Positions 18,355 through 27,802 are shown, counted from the stretch's first letter. The stretch is 64,000 bases of DNA from CAMAXB01 sp964476565 (GCA_964476565.1 CAYZBG010000001.1:95238-159237); one strand, 5' to 3'. The notes: generated by a model not told the origin, from the letters alone. Translations and numbers: made by a program.

Positions 18355-18703
18355 AGACATCACTTCGCACCAGCTGAAGAAGGATCTCCCGCCGTTCAAG
18401 GTCGGCGACGGCGTCCGCGTGCACACCAAGGTGCGCGAGGGTGACAAGGAGCGCGTCCAGGTCTTCACGGGCGTCGTCATCGCCCGCAAGGGACATGGCA
18501 TTCATGAGACCTTCACCGTCCGCCGCATCAGCTACGGCGAGGGCGTCGAGCGCGTGTTCCCGGTGAATTCCCCGAACATCGACAAGATCGAGATCGAGCG
18601 CAACTCGGAGCCGATGCGTGCCCGCCTGTACTACCTGCGCAGCCGCCAGGGCAAGGCCGCCATGGCGGTCAAGGAACGCCGGGTGGAAGTGCCGGCCTCC
18701 TGA
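18338..18703 (+). CDS. rplS: 50S ribosomal protein L19
   Basis: Large-subunit protein at the 30S-50S interface. It starts MNPIIKDITSHQLKKDLPPF and contains VQVFTGVVIARKGHG, FTVRRISYGEGVERVFPV and the C-terminal ARLYYLRSRQGKAA, all typical of L19. Length is 121 residues. The start lies inside the last codons of trmD. A strong terminator follows 25 bases after the stop. Confidence 0.97.
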   Translation: MNPIIKDITSHQLKKDLPPFKVGDGVRVHTKVREGDKERVQVFTGVVIARKGHGIHETFTVRRISYGEGVERVFPVNSPNIDKIEIERNSEPMRARLYYLRSRQGKAAMAVKERRVEVPAS

Positions 18704-18727
18704 GGTCGCCCCGCGTGAACATTCAAC

Positions 18728-18758
18728 AAAGCGAGCCTGTCCCGGCTCGCTTTTTTTT
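18728..18758 (+). terminator. Intrinsic terminator after rplS
   Basis: A perfect stem (AAAGCGAGCC with GGCTCGCTTT) and six-base loop run into eight Ts. It closes the rpsP-trmD-rplS cluster. Confidence 0.92.
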
Positions 18759-18832
18759 GCGCTCAAATTTGGGCTTTCATGCCGGCATCCCCGGCCTTCA
18801 TCCTCACTTTTCCGTCCTAAACCCTTTCCTCC

Positions 18833-20824
18833 ATGAAGTTGAATACCGAAATCCTCGCGAAAGCTAGCAACCAAGCGCGTGGACTGGCGATCGATGCCGT
18901 CCATAAGTGCTCCTCCGGCCACCTCGGCCTGCCGTTGGGCGCCGCTGAGATCGGCGCTGTGCTCTATGGCCACGCGCTGGTGCACAACCCGGAGGTTCCG
19001 CGGTGGCTGAATCGTGACCGGTTCGTCCTTTCCGCCGGCCACGGCTCGATGTTCCTCTACGGTTGGCTGCACCTGAGCGGCTACGACCTCCCGCTGGAGG
19101 AGGTGAAGAACTTCCGCCAGCTCCATTCCAAGACTCCGGGGCATCCCGAATATCATGAGACCCCCGGGGTCGAATGCACCACGGGTCCGCTGGGGCAGGG
19201 TATTGGCAACGCGGTGGGCATGGCGGTGGCCGGCAAGATGGCTGAAGCCCGGTTCAACACGGCCGAGCAGACCGTTTTTGACTATCACGTGATCTGCCTC
19301 GCCGGTGACGGTTGCATGCAGGAAGGCGTGGCGATGGAAGCCGCGGCCTTTGCGTCCCACCAGGGACTCGACAACCTGATCCTGATTTACGACGCCAACG
19401 ATGTTACGCTCGATGCGATGGCGGACAAGACGCAGAGCGAGAACACGGCGCTGCGCTTCAAGGCCCTCGGCTGGGACGTCCAGACCCTCGCTGACGGCCA
19501 CGACCTTGCCGCCATCCTCAAGGCGATCAACAAGGCGAAGAAGGCCACCTCGGGTAAGCCGCAGCTTATCGTCGCAAAGACGGTGATCGCGAAGGGCATT
19601 CCCGAAGTTGCCGGCACCTCGAAAGGTCATGGCGAGGGCGGTGCGAAGTTCGCCGATGCGGCCCGGGCGGGCCTCGGTCTGCCGGCCGACCAGCACTTCT
19701 TCGTGAGCGACGATGTGCGCGCCTACTTCGCCGAGCACAAGAAGCGTTTGGTCCGTAGCTACAAGAAGTGGACCAAGACCTACGAAGCCTGGAAAACGGC
19801 GAACCCGGACAAGGCGGCGCTGCTCGAAAGCCACGCGGCCAAGCCTGATTTCTCCTCGCTGCTCTCGAAGATCCCGGCTTTTCCGGCCGACGCCAAACTG
19901 GCGACCCGCGCGGCGGGCAAGGATGTCCTCCAGCCGATCGCCGCCGCCCTGCCTCTGTTCATTTCCGGCAGTGCCGACTTGTATGGCTCGACGCTCAACT
20001 ACATCGCGTCGGACAAGGATTTCGACCGGAGCAATCGCTCCGGCCGCAATCTCCGCTACGGCATCCGCGAGCACGGCATGGCTGCCATCAACAACGGCAT
20101 CGCCTACGACGGCGTCTTTCGCACGTCCTGCGCCACCTTCCTCGTCTTTGCGGACTACTCGCGTCCGTCGATGCGTCTCGCCGCGCTCTCGAAACTACCC
20201 GTGGTCTACATCTACACCCATGACTCCGTCGGCGTGGGCGAGGATGGTCCGACCCACCAGCCGGTGGAAACGGTCTCTGGTCTGCGTGTGATTCCGAATC
20301 TCGATGTGATCCGCCCCGCCGATCCCGAGGAAACGGCCGGCGCGTTCGCGGCTGCGCTCGAGCGCACGGACGGACCGACCTTGCTGGCCCTCACCCGCCA
20401 AGCGGTGCCGATGCTCAACGACATTCCGGTCGAGCAGCGCCGCCAGGGCGTGTTGAAGGGTGGCTACGTCGCCATTCGCGAAACCGCACCGCTCACCCAT
20501 ATCCTGTTGGCGGCCGGCAGCGAACTGCAGCACGCCGTCGCGGCGGCGAAGATCCTCGGCGCCGGCGTACGCGTGGTCTCCCTCCCGTCCTTCGAGCGTT
20601 TCAACCGCCAGTCGGCCGAGTACCGTGAATCCGTGATTCCGTCGTCGTGCCGCAAGCGCGTGTCGATCGAAGCCGGTGTGACGGGCCTCTGGCAGCAGTA
20701 CGTCGGTCTCGACGGCAAGGCTCTCGGCATCGATCGCTTCGGCATCAGCGCCCCGGGCAACACCGTCATGAAGGAACTCGGCATCACGGTGGATGCGGTG
20801 GTCACCGCTGCGCGCAGCCTCTGA
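18833..20824 (+). CDS. tkt: Transketolase
   Basis: A thiamine diphosphate enzyme that moves two-carbon units between sugar phosphates in the pentose phosphate pathway. The N-terminal domain has GHLGLPLGAAEIG and the diphosphate-binding GDGCMQEGVAMEAAAFASH; the central pyrimidine-binding domain has YGIREHGMAAINNGIAY and the GEDGPTHQPVE signature; a C-terminal domain follows. All 663 residues align with the family. It is flanked by terminators and so is monocistronic. rpe, another enzyme of the pathway, lies at 43.6 kb. Confidence 0.96.
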   Translation: MKLNTEILAKASNQARGLAIDAVHKCSSGHLGLPLGAAEIGAVLYGHALVHNPEVPRWLNRDRFVLSAGHGSMFLYGWLHLSGYDLPLEEVKNFRQLHSKTPGHPEYHETPGVECTTGPLGQGIGNAVGMAVAGKMAEARFNTAEQTVFDYHVICLAGDGCMQEGVAMEAAAFASHQGLDNLILIYDANDVTLDAMADKTQSENTALRFKALGWDVQTLADGHDLAAILKAINKAKKATSGKPQLIVAKTVIAKGIPEVAGTSKGHGEGGAKFADAARAGLGLPADQHFFVSDDVRAYFAEHKKRLVRSYKKWTKTYEAWKTANPDKAALLESHAAKPDFSSLLSKIPAFPADAKLATRAAGKDVLQPIAAALPLFISGSADLYGSTLNYIASDKDFDRSNRSGRNLRYGIREHGMAAINNGIAYDGVFRTSCATFLVFADYSRPSMRLAALSKLPVVYIYTHDSVGVGEDGPTHQPVETVSGLRVIPNLDVIRPADPEETAGAFAAALERTDGPTLLALTRQAVPMLNDIPVEQRRQGVLKGGYVAIRETAPLTHILLAAGSELQHAVAAAKILGAGVRVVSLPSFERFNRQSAEYRESVIPSSCRKRVSIEAGVTGLWQQYVGLDGKALGIDRFGISAPGNTVMKELGITVDAVVTAARSL

Positions 20825-20844
20825 TCATCCGGCCGATTCAAATC

Positions 20845-20876
20845 AAAAGGCGGGCCCGCAAGGCCCGCCTTTTTTT
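20845..20876 (+). terminator. Intrinsic terminator after tkt
   Basis: A stem of eight to twelve base pairs (core GGCGGGCC with GGCCCGCC, flanked by As and Ts) and a five-base loop lead into seven Ts. The A-run on the other side means it can also stop the convergent lactonase-fold gene, whose stop codon it touches. Confidence 0.9.
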
Positions 20877-21939
20877 ATTGCCCGAAGAGCACGCACACCG
20901 GTTGGGGGACCTGGAAATGGTGGTTGGTGCGCTCCAGTTGTCCCGTGGCCGGATCGACCCGGAAGACGTAGCCGTCGTTGGACTCTTCGTGCAGGGCGAC
21001 CAGCCATCGTCCGTCAGGGGAGAGATCGAAGTGCCGCGGCGAACGGCCGCCGCTTGGCACGGTCTGCCGCCAGGTGAGCAGACCGGTGGCGGGGTCGCGC
21101 GCGAACACCACCAGGCTGTCGTGTCCGCGATTGGATCCATACACGACGTGACCCCGGGGATGTACAATCACCTCAGCAGTCTTGTTGGCGCCGTTGAAAT
21201 CCGACGGCAGCGTCGGCACGACCTCCAGCAAGGTCAGGCGTCCTTCGCGCGCATCGTAGGCGAACGAGGCGATGGTTCCGCCCATCTCGTTGATCACATA
21301 CGCGTGTCGGCCGTCGGGGGAGAACGACAGGTGCCGAGGTCCGCTGCCCGGGGGAACCGGCGTGAAGGCGTGGACGTGGGGAGTCAGCTCCGCCCGGGCG
21401 TGGTCGAGCACATACGCCATCACTTTGTCCGTGCCGAGATCGGGTACGAAGACGAAGCGATTGTCGGGTGACAGAGTCACTCCATGCGCGTGGGGTTCCT
21501 TTTGCCGGTCGGGATTGATGCTGGACCCTTGATGGCGGATCAGCGTGCGTGCCGGGCCGAGGGTGCCGTCGGGGAGTCGCGGCCAGGACGTGACCGTGCC
21601 GGTGCCGTAGTTGGCAGAGATTGCCATGCGCCCCGTCGCATCAATGACAACGTGAGTCGGGTGACCCGCTCCCGATGCCTGTTGGTTCAAGACGGTCCAG
21701 GCACCGGTGGCCGGGTCGCGCCCGCAGGCCTTGATCCCTTCCAGACCGGCGTCGGTGACGTAGACGTTCGCGTGGTCCGGCGACCAAGCGAGCCAGGTGG
21801 GATTCTTCGCCTCGATGATGCACTCGGGCGGCCCGACCTCGCCCGTGCGGTCGTCGAACGGCGCGCGATAGACACCTTTGCTGGTGGTGCGCGTGTAGGT
21901 GCCAAGGAGGAGGTGGGACGGGGAGAAGGGCGAGGCCAT
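20875..21939 (-). CDS. Lactonase family seven-bladed beta-propeller (Pgl/YbhE type)
   Basis: A predicted 6-phosphogluconolactonase-like protein of 354 residues. The family pattern is present: a start near LLLGTYTRTTSKGVY, blade repeats of the type HVVIDATGRMAISANYGTG, HGVTLSPDNRFVFVPDLGTDKV, GPRHLSFSPDGRHAYVINEM and PRHFDLSPDGRWLVALHEES. The ATG at 21939 is chosen as closest to the first blade; ATG at 21984 is possible. No signal peptide is seen from the chosen start, which agrees with a cytosolic enzyme. Many members act on other lactones, so the pentose phosphate role is likely but not proven; a transketolase gene is adjacent and convergent. Confidence 0.85.
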   Translation of the reverse strand: MASPFSPSHLLLGTYTRTTSKGVYRAPFDDRTGEVGPPECIIEAKNPTWLAWSPDHANVYVTDAGLEGIKACGRDPATGAWTVLNQQASGAGHPTHVVIDATGRMAISANYGTGTVTSWPRLPDGTLGPARTLIRHQGSSINPDRQKEPHAHGVTLSPDNRFVFVPDLGTDKVMAYVLDHARAELTPHVHAFTPVPPGSGPRHLSFSPDGRHAYVINEMGGTIASFAYDAREGRLTLLEVVPTLPSDFNGANKTAEVIVHPRGHVVYGSNRGHDSLVVFARDPATGLLTWRQTVPSGGRSPRHFDLSPDGRWLVALHEESNDGYVFRVDPATGQLERTNHHFQVPQPVCVLFGQ

Positions 21940-22058
21940 GACGGTGGGTGAGGGGGTTCCGGTGTGCGCATCGAAGCCGGTCATCGCAAGCCCAAGCTGG
22001 CATCGGCCTGCGCCGCAATCGCGTGAAACGTTTTGCGCCCCGCGGTGAGGGCGGAACA

Positions 22059-22718
22059 ATGAGGTCTGCCATGCGTCTGCTTTGGATCTTCATCGGTCTC
22101 GCCGTCTTGGTCCTCGTTCCGTTCGCGATCTGGGGCGGGGATTTGGAACGCAGTTTCTCCGCGACGGGCGCAGTGGACTGGCTGCGTGGCTATGGCGCGT
22201 GGGGCTGGCTGGCCGGGGTGGTGCTGCTGATGCTCGACCTCGTGCTGCCCATTCCGAGCACGGTGGTCATGTCGGCCCTTGGATTTCTGTACGGGCCATG
22301 GTGGGGAGGCTTGCTGGCGGCAGGTGGCTCGTGGCTGGCCGGTGTGTTTGCGTATACCCTGTGCCGCACCCTGGGACCGAGGATGGCGGTGCGACTCGTG
22401 GGTGAACGCGACCTCGCGCGCGGGCAGGCCTTGTTCGAGCGTTACGGCGGCTGGCTGGTTGCGTGGTCGCGCTGGATGCCGGTCCTGCAGGAAACCGTGG
22501 CCTGCATGGCTGGCCTGGCCCGCATGCGCCCCGCGCCCTTTGCGGTTGCGCTGGCCTGCGGAAGCCTGCCGATCGGATTCTCGTTTGCCGCGATCGGGCA
22601 TGCCGGCGTGGAGCATCCTGGACTGGCGCTTGCGCTCAGTGCCGCGCTGCCACCGCTGCTCTGGCTACTCAGCCGTCCGATCTGGCGCCGCCGGGATTCC
22701 GGAGTCAGCGGGGGCTGA
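22059..22718 (+). CDS. DedA/TVP38-type membrane protein (VTT domain)
   Basis: An inner-membrane protein of the SNARE-associated/VTT family. A first membrane helix at about residues 8-25 is followed by GWLAGVVLLMLDLVLPIPSTVV, the re-entrant Pro-containing segment of the family, then GFLYGPWWGGLLAAGGSWLAG and FERYGGWLVAWSRWMPVLQE with the conserved Arg. Other DedA proteins carry undecaprenyl phosphate or other lipids across the membrane. The start is the ATG after a GTGAGGG that could act as a ribosome-binding site. Its last 14 bases overlap the 3' end of the convergent ABC permease gene. Confidence 0.85.
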   Translation: MRSAMRLLWIFIGLAVLVLVPFAIWGGDLERSFSATGAVDWLRGYGAWGWLAGVVLLMLDLVLPIPSTVVMSALGFLYGPWWGGLLAAGGSWLAGVFAYTLCRTLGPRMAVRLVGERDLARGQALFERYGGWLVAWSRWMPVLQETVACMAGLARMRPAPFAVALACGSLPIGFSFAAIGHAGVEHPGLALALSAALPPLLWLLSRPIWRRRDSGVSGG

Positions 22719-24189
22719 GCCGCAGAATGTATTTGATCGCGTAGTAGTAGGCCCGTTCCCGCACGACATCGGTCTGAACGGCGTCCTCCAGGCCGAGCTC
22801 GTTCACCCGCGTTACGGCTGTGGTGTCGCCATCGAGCGGATACAAGGTGATGTACGCGAGGATCCGGATCAGGTCCTCCTTCGGCACGCGGGCCTCGAGC
22901 GTCTCGAGGACGAGGGCCGGGACATAGCGCTCCACCGGGAGCTGGATCGCGTCCGGCACGGCGGCGACGTAGAGCAGGTTTCTTACGCGCTGCACCGGGT
23001 CGTCGACGAAGCCCGGTGCCCAGTGCGGCAGGTTGGCGCGCAGGGTGTCGAGTTCCTCCACGATGAAATCGTCCGGTTGCTCCGAGGGATCAGCGTAGGG
23101 GGCGACCACCCCGTGATCGGGCGGCACGCCGAAGTAGCGGATCGCCTGCAGGTGGCTCGGTTGGATGTCACGCCAAGTCCGGGGCGTTCCGTCGGCGGCC
23201 GGCCCGTCCGGTGTCGCGGCCGGTTGGGCGGCAGGCTCGGATGACGGCGATGGCGCGGCCGGGCGGTCGGGTTCCGGTGCGGGATTGGGGGTCTCTGCCG
23301 GTGGCGAAGGCGGAGACGGCGCCACGGTGGGCGGCGCGGCGGGAGGCGGCACGTCGTCGGGGCGCGGACGGGTCCGGTCCTGAAGTTCGGCTGCGATGCC
23401 GACTCCAGCCCAGCCCAGGATCACCAGGAAGAGCCACGGCTTGCCGGACAGGGAGCGGAAGGACTGCTGGGCGTCCCACCGGAATAGACGCAGACCGGCA
23501 AGCGATGCCACCACACCCAGGCCGGCGAGGGCGGCGAGGGCGAATCCTTCGCTGCGCAAACCGGTACCGTTGACGGTCGTCTGAATCGCTTCGACGGCAT
23601 ATCGTCCCGGAAAGAAGGCTGAGACCTGTTGCGCCCATTCCGGAAGGGCGGTGAGAGGCACGGCGACCCCGCCGATGATGAGCATGGGCAGAAAGACACA
23701 TTGCCCGAGCGCTTGGACCGCGGGCACGTTGTTGGCCAGGGTGGCGATGACGAGGCCGAGTCCGATGAAGGCAAATGCGGCGAAGGTAAACGCCACGAAC
23801 AGTTCGAAGGGGTGGGCCGGGAACGGCAGGCCGAGCGCGAGGGCAAGTCCGAGCTGAAGCAGTCCGGCCAGCACCAGCAGCGCGTAGCGGGCGATCAGGG
23901 TGGCGGCGACCAGTGCGGCCGGTGCGACTGGGGTCAGGCGGTAGCGCCGCCAGACGCCCCGCTCCCGCTCGCTGACCAGCGTCGTGGGCAGACCGAAACA
24001 GGCGCCGCCAAGAATCGACACCGTGAGCAACTCGCCCATGTGCCGGACCAGAGGAACGCGGTCGTGCCGGTACAGCACCCAGAACGCGATGAGAAAGACC
24101 AGGGGAAAGAGGAATCCATAGACCAGCGCCATCCGGTTTCGGAAATGTAGGCGAAGCGAACAACGCAGGCTGGCGACCATGGCTTTCAT
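22705..24189 (-). CDS. ABC-2 type exporter permease with an extra C-terminal soluble domain
   Basis: Membrane subunit of an ABC exporter that works with the ATPase gene just upstream. Residues 1-240 hold six membrane segments in the ABC-2 pattern, with SERERGVWRRYRLTPV after the second helix and FLPMLIIGGVAVPLTALPEWAQ before the last part. A seventh hydrophobic segment (about 250-268) is then followed by a Pro/Ala/Ser-rich linker (about 270-335) and a 160-residue soluble domain rich in acidic residues that I do not recognise. Ordinary ABC-2 permeases end near residue 250. The start ATG overlaps the ATPase stop by four bases. Substrate unknown. Confidence 0.85.
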   Translation of the reverse strand: MKAMVASLRCSLRLHFRNRMALVYGFLFPLVFLIAFWVLYRHDRVPLVRHMGELLTVSILGGACFGLPTTLVSERERGVWRRYRLTPVAPAALVAATLIARYALLVLAGLLQLGLALALGLPFPAHPFELFVAFTFAAFAFIGLGLVIATLANNVPAVQALGQCVFLPMLIIGGVAVPLTALPEWAQQVSAFFPGRYAVEAIQTTVNGTGLRSEGFALAALAGLGVVASLAGLRLFRWDAQQSFRSLSGKPWLFLVILGWAGVGIAAELQDRTRPRPDDVPPPAAPPTVAPSPPSPPAETPNPAPEPDRPAAPSPSSEPAAQPAATPDGPAADGTPRTWRDIQPSHLQAIRYFGVPPDHGVVAPYADPSEQPDDFIVEELDTLRANLPHWAPGFVDDPVQRVRNLLYVAAVPDAIQLPVERYVPALVLETLEARVPKEDLIRILAYITLYPLDGDTTAVTRVNELGLEDAVQTDVVRERAYYYAIKYILRLSPR

Positions 24190-25118
24190 CGCACGTCCTC
24201 CTTCGTCCGTTCGGGCGTCCGGGTCAGGGCAAGGAAGACGTCCTCCAGCGAGCCGCGGTCGACCTCAAGTCGGACGAGGGCGTTGCCCGACTCCGCCAGA
24301 CGGCTGAGTAAACGCGGGACCGCCTCCTCGGGGCGAAGGGTGAGGCCTTGCAGACGACTTCCGTTTACAGCGAGTGCGGTGACATCAGGTAATCCGACGA
24401 AGAGGGAGGCAGACAGAGGCTGGGCAGCGGTGAGCCGCACCTGATGCGGCCGCGCTTGGGCACCGACCAGGTCGTGCGGTGCGCCGGTGGCGACGATGTG
24501 CCCCTGGTCGATGATGGCGATCTGGTCACACAGGCGTTCGGCCTCGTCGAGTTGATGGGTGGTCAGAAGAACGGTGTGCCCGGCGCGTTTGAGGTGGAGG
24601 ATCTCCGCGTGGAGTTCCTGACGCGCCTCCGGGTCGAGTCCGGTGGTGGGCTCATCGAGCAGGATCACTTCCGGGCGATTGAGGAACGCGAGCGCGAGGG
24701 CGAGCCGCTGGCGTTGTCCGCCGGAGAGCGTGTCGTAGGCGGCGTCCGCCTTCTCCACCAGGGCAAAGCGCGCCAGCAGGTCGGCGGTCGGAACCGGATG
24801 CGGATAGAACGACGCAAACAGCTCAAGCGCTTCCCGGGGTGTCAGCTTGTCCTGCAGGGCGGTGGTCTGAAGGGCGGCGCCGATCCGGGCCTTCACCGCG
24901 CGCGGATGCCGTCGGGCATCGATGCCGCAGAGTTCGATGTCACCCGAATCCGGCTGGCGAAGGCCGAGCAGGCATTCGATCGCCGTTGTTTTGCCCGCGC
25001 CATTGGGGCCGAGCAGTCCAAAGATGGTGCCGGCCGCCACCTCGAAACTCACGCCACGCAGTGCGTCGAATGCGCCGTAGCGCTTGCGGAGCTCTCGAAC
25101 GGCGACAATGGCAGCCAT
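24186..25118 (-). CDS. ABC transporter ATP-binding protein (ABC-2 exporter)
   Basis: The ATPase of the exporter formed with the following permease gene. Walker A is GPNGAGKT at residues 37-44, the signature is LSGGQRQRLALA, Walker B is VILLDEPTTGLD and the switch His is in LLTTHQLDEAERLCD. After about residue 215 there is a DrrA/CcmA-like C-terminal region. At 310 residues it is typical of ATPases for drug or polysaccharide export. The four-base overlap with the permease gene points to translational coupling. Confidence 0.93.
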   Translation of the reverse strand: MAAIVAVRELRKRYGAFDALRGVSFEVAAGTIFGLLGPNGAGKTTAIECLLGLRQPDSGDIELCGIDARRHPRAVKARIGAALQTTALQDKLTPREALELFASFYPHPVPTADLLARFALVEKADAAYDTLSGGQRQRLALALAFLNRPEVILLDEPTTGLDPEARQELHAEILHLKRAGHTVLLTTHQLDEAERLCDQIAIIDQGHIVATGAPHDLVGAQARPHQVRLTAAQPLSASLFVGLPDVTALAVNGSRLQGLTLRPEEAVPRLLSRLAESGNALVRLEVDRGSLEDVFLALTRTPERTKEDVR

Positions 25119-25223
25119 GACTTGGGATGGAAAAGCGACACCGGGGCGTCAACGCAAGCTGCGAGCCGCTTGTCCGCGGTCATGTTGCTCCGGCAAGTCC
25201 GGCGAACGACCGATCGCAAACCA

Positions 25224-25245
25224 GCCGGGGCATTTCCGCCCCGGC
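25224..25245 (-). terminator. Hairpin after the dehydrogenase gene
   Basis: An eight-base-pair stem (GCCGGGGC with GCCCCGGC) with a six-base loop lies 10 bases after the stop codon of the large dehydrogenase gene, on its strand. Only a weak TGGTTT follows, so termination may be partial. Confidence 0.5.
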
Positions 25246-25255
25246 CGCAGTGCGC

Positions 25256-27802
25256 TTATTTCAACAACGCCAGCAGCTCGTCGTCCGTCCACGGCTGCGT
25301 GCGCTTGATGGATTCCTCACGCACGCCCTTGACGAATTCGGGCGTGACCGGCGAGGCCGTGTGGCCCCAGGAGCGGCGCAGGTAAGTCATCACACCCGCA
25401 ATCGCTTCGTCATCGAGACTGGCGAGGGGCGGCATCATCAGCCCGCCGCCTTCCTTGCCGTTCAGGATGATGCGGGCGAGGTTCTTTTCCGGTCCGACCA
25501 CATGCCGGGAATTGAGCAATGCGGGGGCGAGTCCGGCCATGCCTTGACCGTTGGGTTGGTGGCAGGCGGCGCAGAGCATCGCATACTGAGCTTTCCCCTT
25601 TTCGAAGAGAGCGAGCTGTTCGCCATTGAGGCGGGTGGCCGCGGCCGGCGCGACGAAGCCCTCCAGGCCCGACCAACGCAGCGACTTGAGCAGGGTGGCG
25701 GCCTTCTCGGCAGACGGATCCCCGGCGGCCTTTGAAAGTGCGATCAGGCCCTTCGGCTCAACCGGAAGGGTGAGGCTGGCAGGAGCGGCGGCGCCTCGGC
25801 CACGCGGACTGCGCGGCAGGCTCTGCTGAACGCCATCAAGGATGGCGACGCGCAACCACGACTCGTGCTTCACGGAGGGGTCGACGCGACCGAGTAACGC
25901 ATCAATCTTGCGGGCGTCGCCAGACTTGAGCACGGCGCTCGTGGCGATCGCCACGGCGGATGAGGCTGGCGAAGCCTTGGGCATCGCTGCGAGTGCGGCG
26001 ATGAAGTCAGTCTCTTGGCCGGCCAGACCGCTCACGAGGGCGGTGCCGAGGAAGGGCTGTTTGCCGTGCACGCGGGCCACCTGGGCGAAAATCTGCGCCT
26101 TGTCAGCGGAACCCAGGGCACCCAGGGCGAGGGTGGCGTGCAACACCACGCGGGGATGCTCGTTGGCATCGATCGCTTGTGAAACCAGCAAGGCCTTCAA
26201 TTCCGCATCGGCTGAATTCTTGATAAACGTCTCGCTCAGGCGCGCACCCGCAGCGCGCAGACCTGAGTCCGGATCTTGCACGGCGGACATGACGGTCGCA
26301 CGGTCAAGCTGGCCGATCCCATCGAGCGTCCACAGGGCATGGAGACGACCGAGCGGATTGGCTTTCGGGTCGGCGGCGAGGGCGCGCAAGGCCGGCGCGA
26401 CGGACGGATCACGCCGTTCGACGAGCAGGCGCTGCGCCGTGTCACGCCACCAGCCGCCCGCGGCGTTGAGTTGTTCGACGAGGGTGGCGTTCGAGGCCTT
26501 GGCCAGATCCATCGGCGCCCGCACCGCCGGCGCGTTTTCCGGGACAATCCGGTAGATGCGGCCGAGCCCTGTACCTTGGTCGAGACCGCGTTCCTCGATC
26601 TGTTTGCGCAGGAAACTGGTGAGGAAGATCCGGTGCTGCAGAATGCCGCGGTAGAGATCGACCACGTACAGCCCGCCGTCCGGACCTTCGTACAGATTGA
26701 CCGGACGGAAACGCTCGTCCGTGGAGGTCAAAAATTCCGTCTCCGTGTAGGCGCTCGTTCCGACCCGGGTGCCATCGGGCTGGTCCTTTAGCACGATCCG
26801 TTTCACCAGGTTGGCTGACGGTTCGGCCACAAAGGCGTTCTCCTGAAACTCAGCGGGGAACAGGGCGCCGCGGTAGACCAACGGGCCGCAGGCCGCCGTC
26901 ATGGCCCGGATCTTTCCCTCGGCGTCGAGGATTTGGTAACCGCGATTCACGCCCGGCGTAACCCGTCCCGGCCAGATCCGCAGGTCAGCCGGAACCATCC
27001 GAACGCGCGCGCCATCGAGGTTGGTGAGGTTTGGATTCCTCAGCAGGTACTCCGCTGGCACCAGATCGGCGTGGAGTGGGTCGCTGTTGGTATTGTGGTA
27101 GATGCGGCCGAGGTTGTCCTGGCTGATGCCCCATTGGCCGCGGGCAATGGTTTCCTCGCGGGTGAAGCGGCCGTTGCCCTCGTAACGAAAACGGACGTCG
27201 TGCTTCGCGCTGTAGATCCAATTGTCTTGGGCCCAAAGCAGACCGTTCGCCGTGTGCTCTGGATTGCCGGGCTGACCATAGTCGGATGCGACCTCCGTCT
27301 TGCTGTCGGCGCGTCCGTCGCCGTCAGTGTCCCGCAGGAACCAAAGATGCGGTGGCTCCGCGACGAGCAGACCGTCGCCCACCAGGGCGAGGGCGCGGGG
27401 CATGACGAGTCCCTCGGCGAACACGGTGCGCTGGTCCATCCGGCCGTCTTGGTCGGTGTCGGCGAGCACCGCGATGGTCCCGGACGGCGCGTCTTCCCCG
27501 GCGCCGTCGGCGTTGAGCATGTAGCCGCGGAACTCCGCGACCCACAGGCGGCCGTCGGTGCCGAATGTCATGGCCACCGGATCGTGCACCAAGGGGTCAG
27601 CCGCGATCAGCTCGACGCGATAGCCGGCCGGCACCTTGAGCGTCTTGATCGCCTCCTCGGGGGACAGGACCGGGGCCGGCGGGATCACGATATGATCCGG
27701 CACCGGGGCCTGCACTTCACCTTCACGATCGCCCTGCTGGGCGGTGAGGGGCACGGACAACGACAACACGGACAGGGCGAGGGCGAGGGTAGGGCGGGAC
27801 AT
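25256..27802 (-). CDS. PVC-type membrane-bound dehydrogenase: propeller, HEAT repeats and cytochrome c
   Basis: A secreted 848-residue protein of a type widespread in Verrucomicrobia and Planctomycetes. A Sec signal peptide (about 1-21, ending LTAQ) precedes a sorbosone-dehydrogenase-like beta-propeller (about 50-410), with VPAGYRVELIAADPLVHDP and GRLWVAEFRGYM. HEAT-like repeats follow (about 430-680). The C-terminal domain is a class I cytochrome c with the haem motif C744-AACH and a likely Met ligand in GLMMPPL (about 789-790), so it should pass electrons in the periplasm. It is 73 bases downstream of a Gfo/Idh/MocA gene on the same strand, suggesting oxidation of a sugar or sugar derivative. 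Confidence 0.88.
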   Translation of the reverse strand: MSRPTLALALSVLSLSVPLTAQQGDREGEVQAPVPDHIVIPPAPVLSPEEAIKTLKVPAGYRVELIAADPLVHDPVAMTFGTDGRLWVAEFRGYMLNADGAGEDAPSGTIAVLADTDQDGRMDQRTVFAEGLVMPRALALVGDGLLVAEPPHLWFLRDTDGDGRADSKTEVASDYGQPGNPEHTANGLLWAQDNWIYSAKHDVRFRYEGNGRFTREETIARGQWGISQDNLGRIYHNTNSDPLHADLVPAEYLLRNPNLTNLDGARVRMVPADLRIWPGRVTPGVNRGYQILDAEGKIRAMTAACGPLVYRGALFPAEFQENAFVAEPSANLVKRIVLKDQPDGTRVGTSAYTETEFLTSTDERFRPVNLYEGPDGGLYVVDLYRGILQHRIFLTSFLRKQIEERGLDQGTGLGRIYRIVPENAPAVRAPMDLAKASNATLVEQLNAAGGWWRDTAQRLLVERRDPSVAPALRALAADPKANPLGRLHALWTLDGIGQLDRATVMSAVQDPDSGLRAAGARLSETFIKNSADAELKALLVSQAIDANEHPRVVLHATLALGALGSADKAQIFAQVARVHGKQPFLGTALVSGLAGQETDFIAALAAMPKASPASSAVAIATSAVLKSGDARKIDALLGRVDPSVKHESWLRVAILDGVQQSLPRSPRGRGAAAPASLTLPVEPKGLIALSKAAGDPSAEKAATLLKSLRWSGLEGFVAPAAATRLNGEQLALFEKGKAQYAMLCAACHQPNGQGMAGLAPALLNSRHVVGPEKNLARIILNGKEGGGLMMPPLASLDDEAIAGVMTYLRRSWGHTASPVTPEFVKGVREESIKRTQPWTDDELLALLK

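Noticed and set aside
18164..20074. A 636-residue open frame on the minus strand
   Set aside because: It is antisense to the rplS, tkt and trmD genes and crosses two clear terminators.
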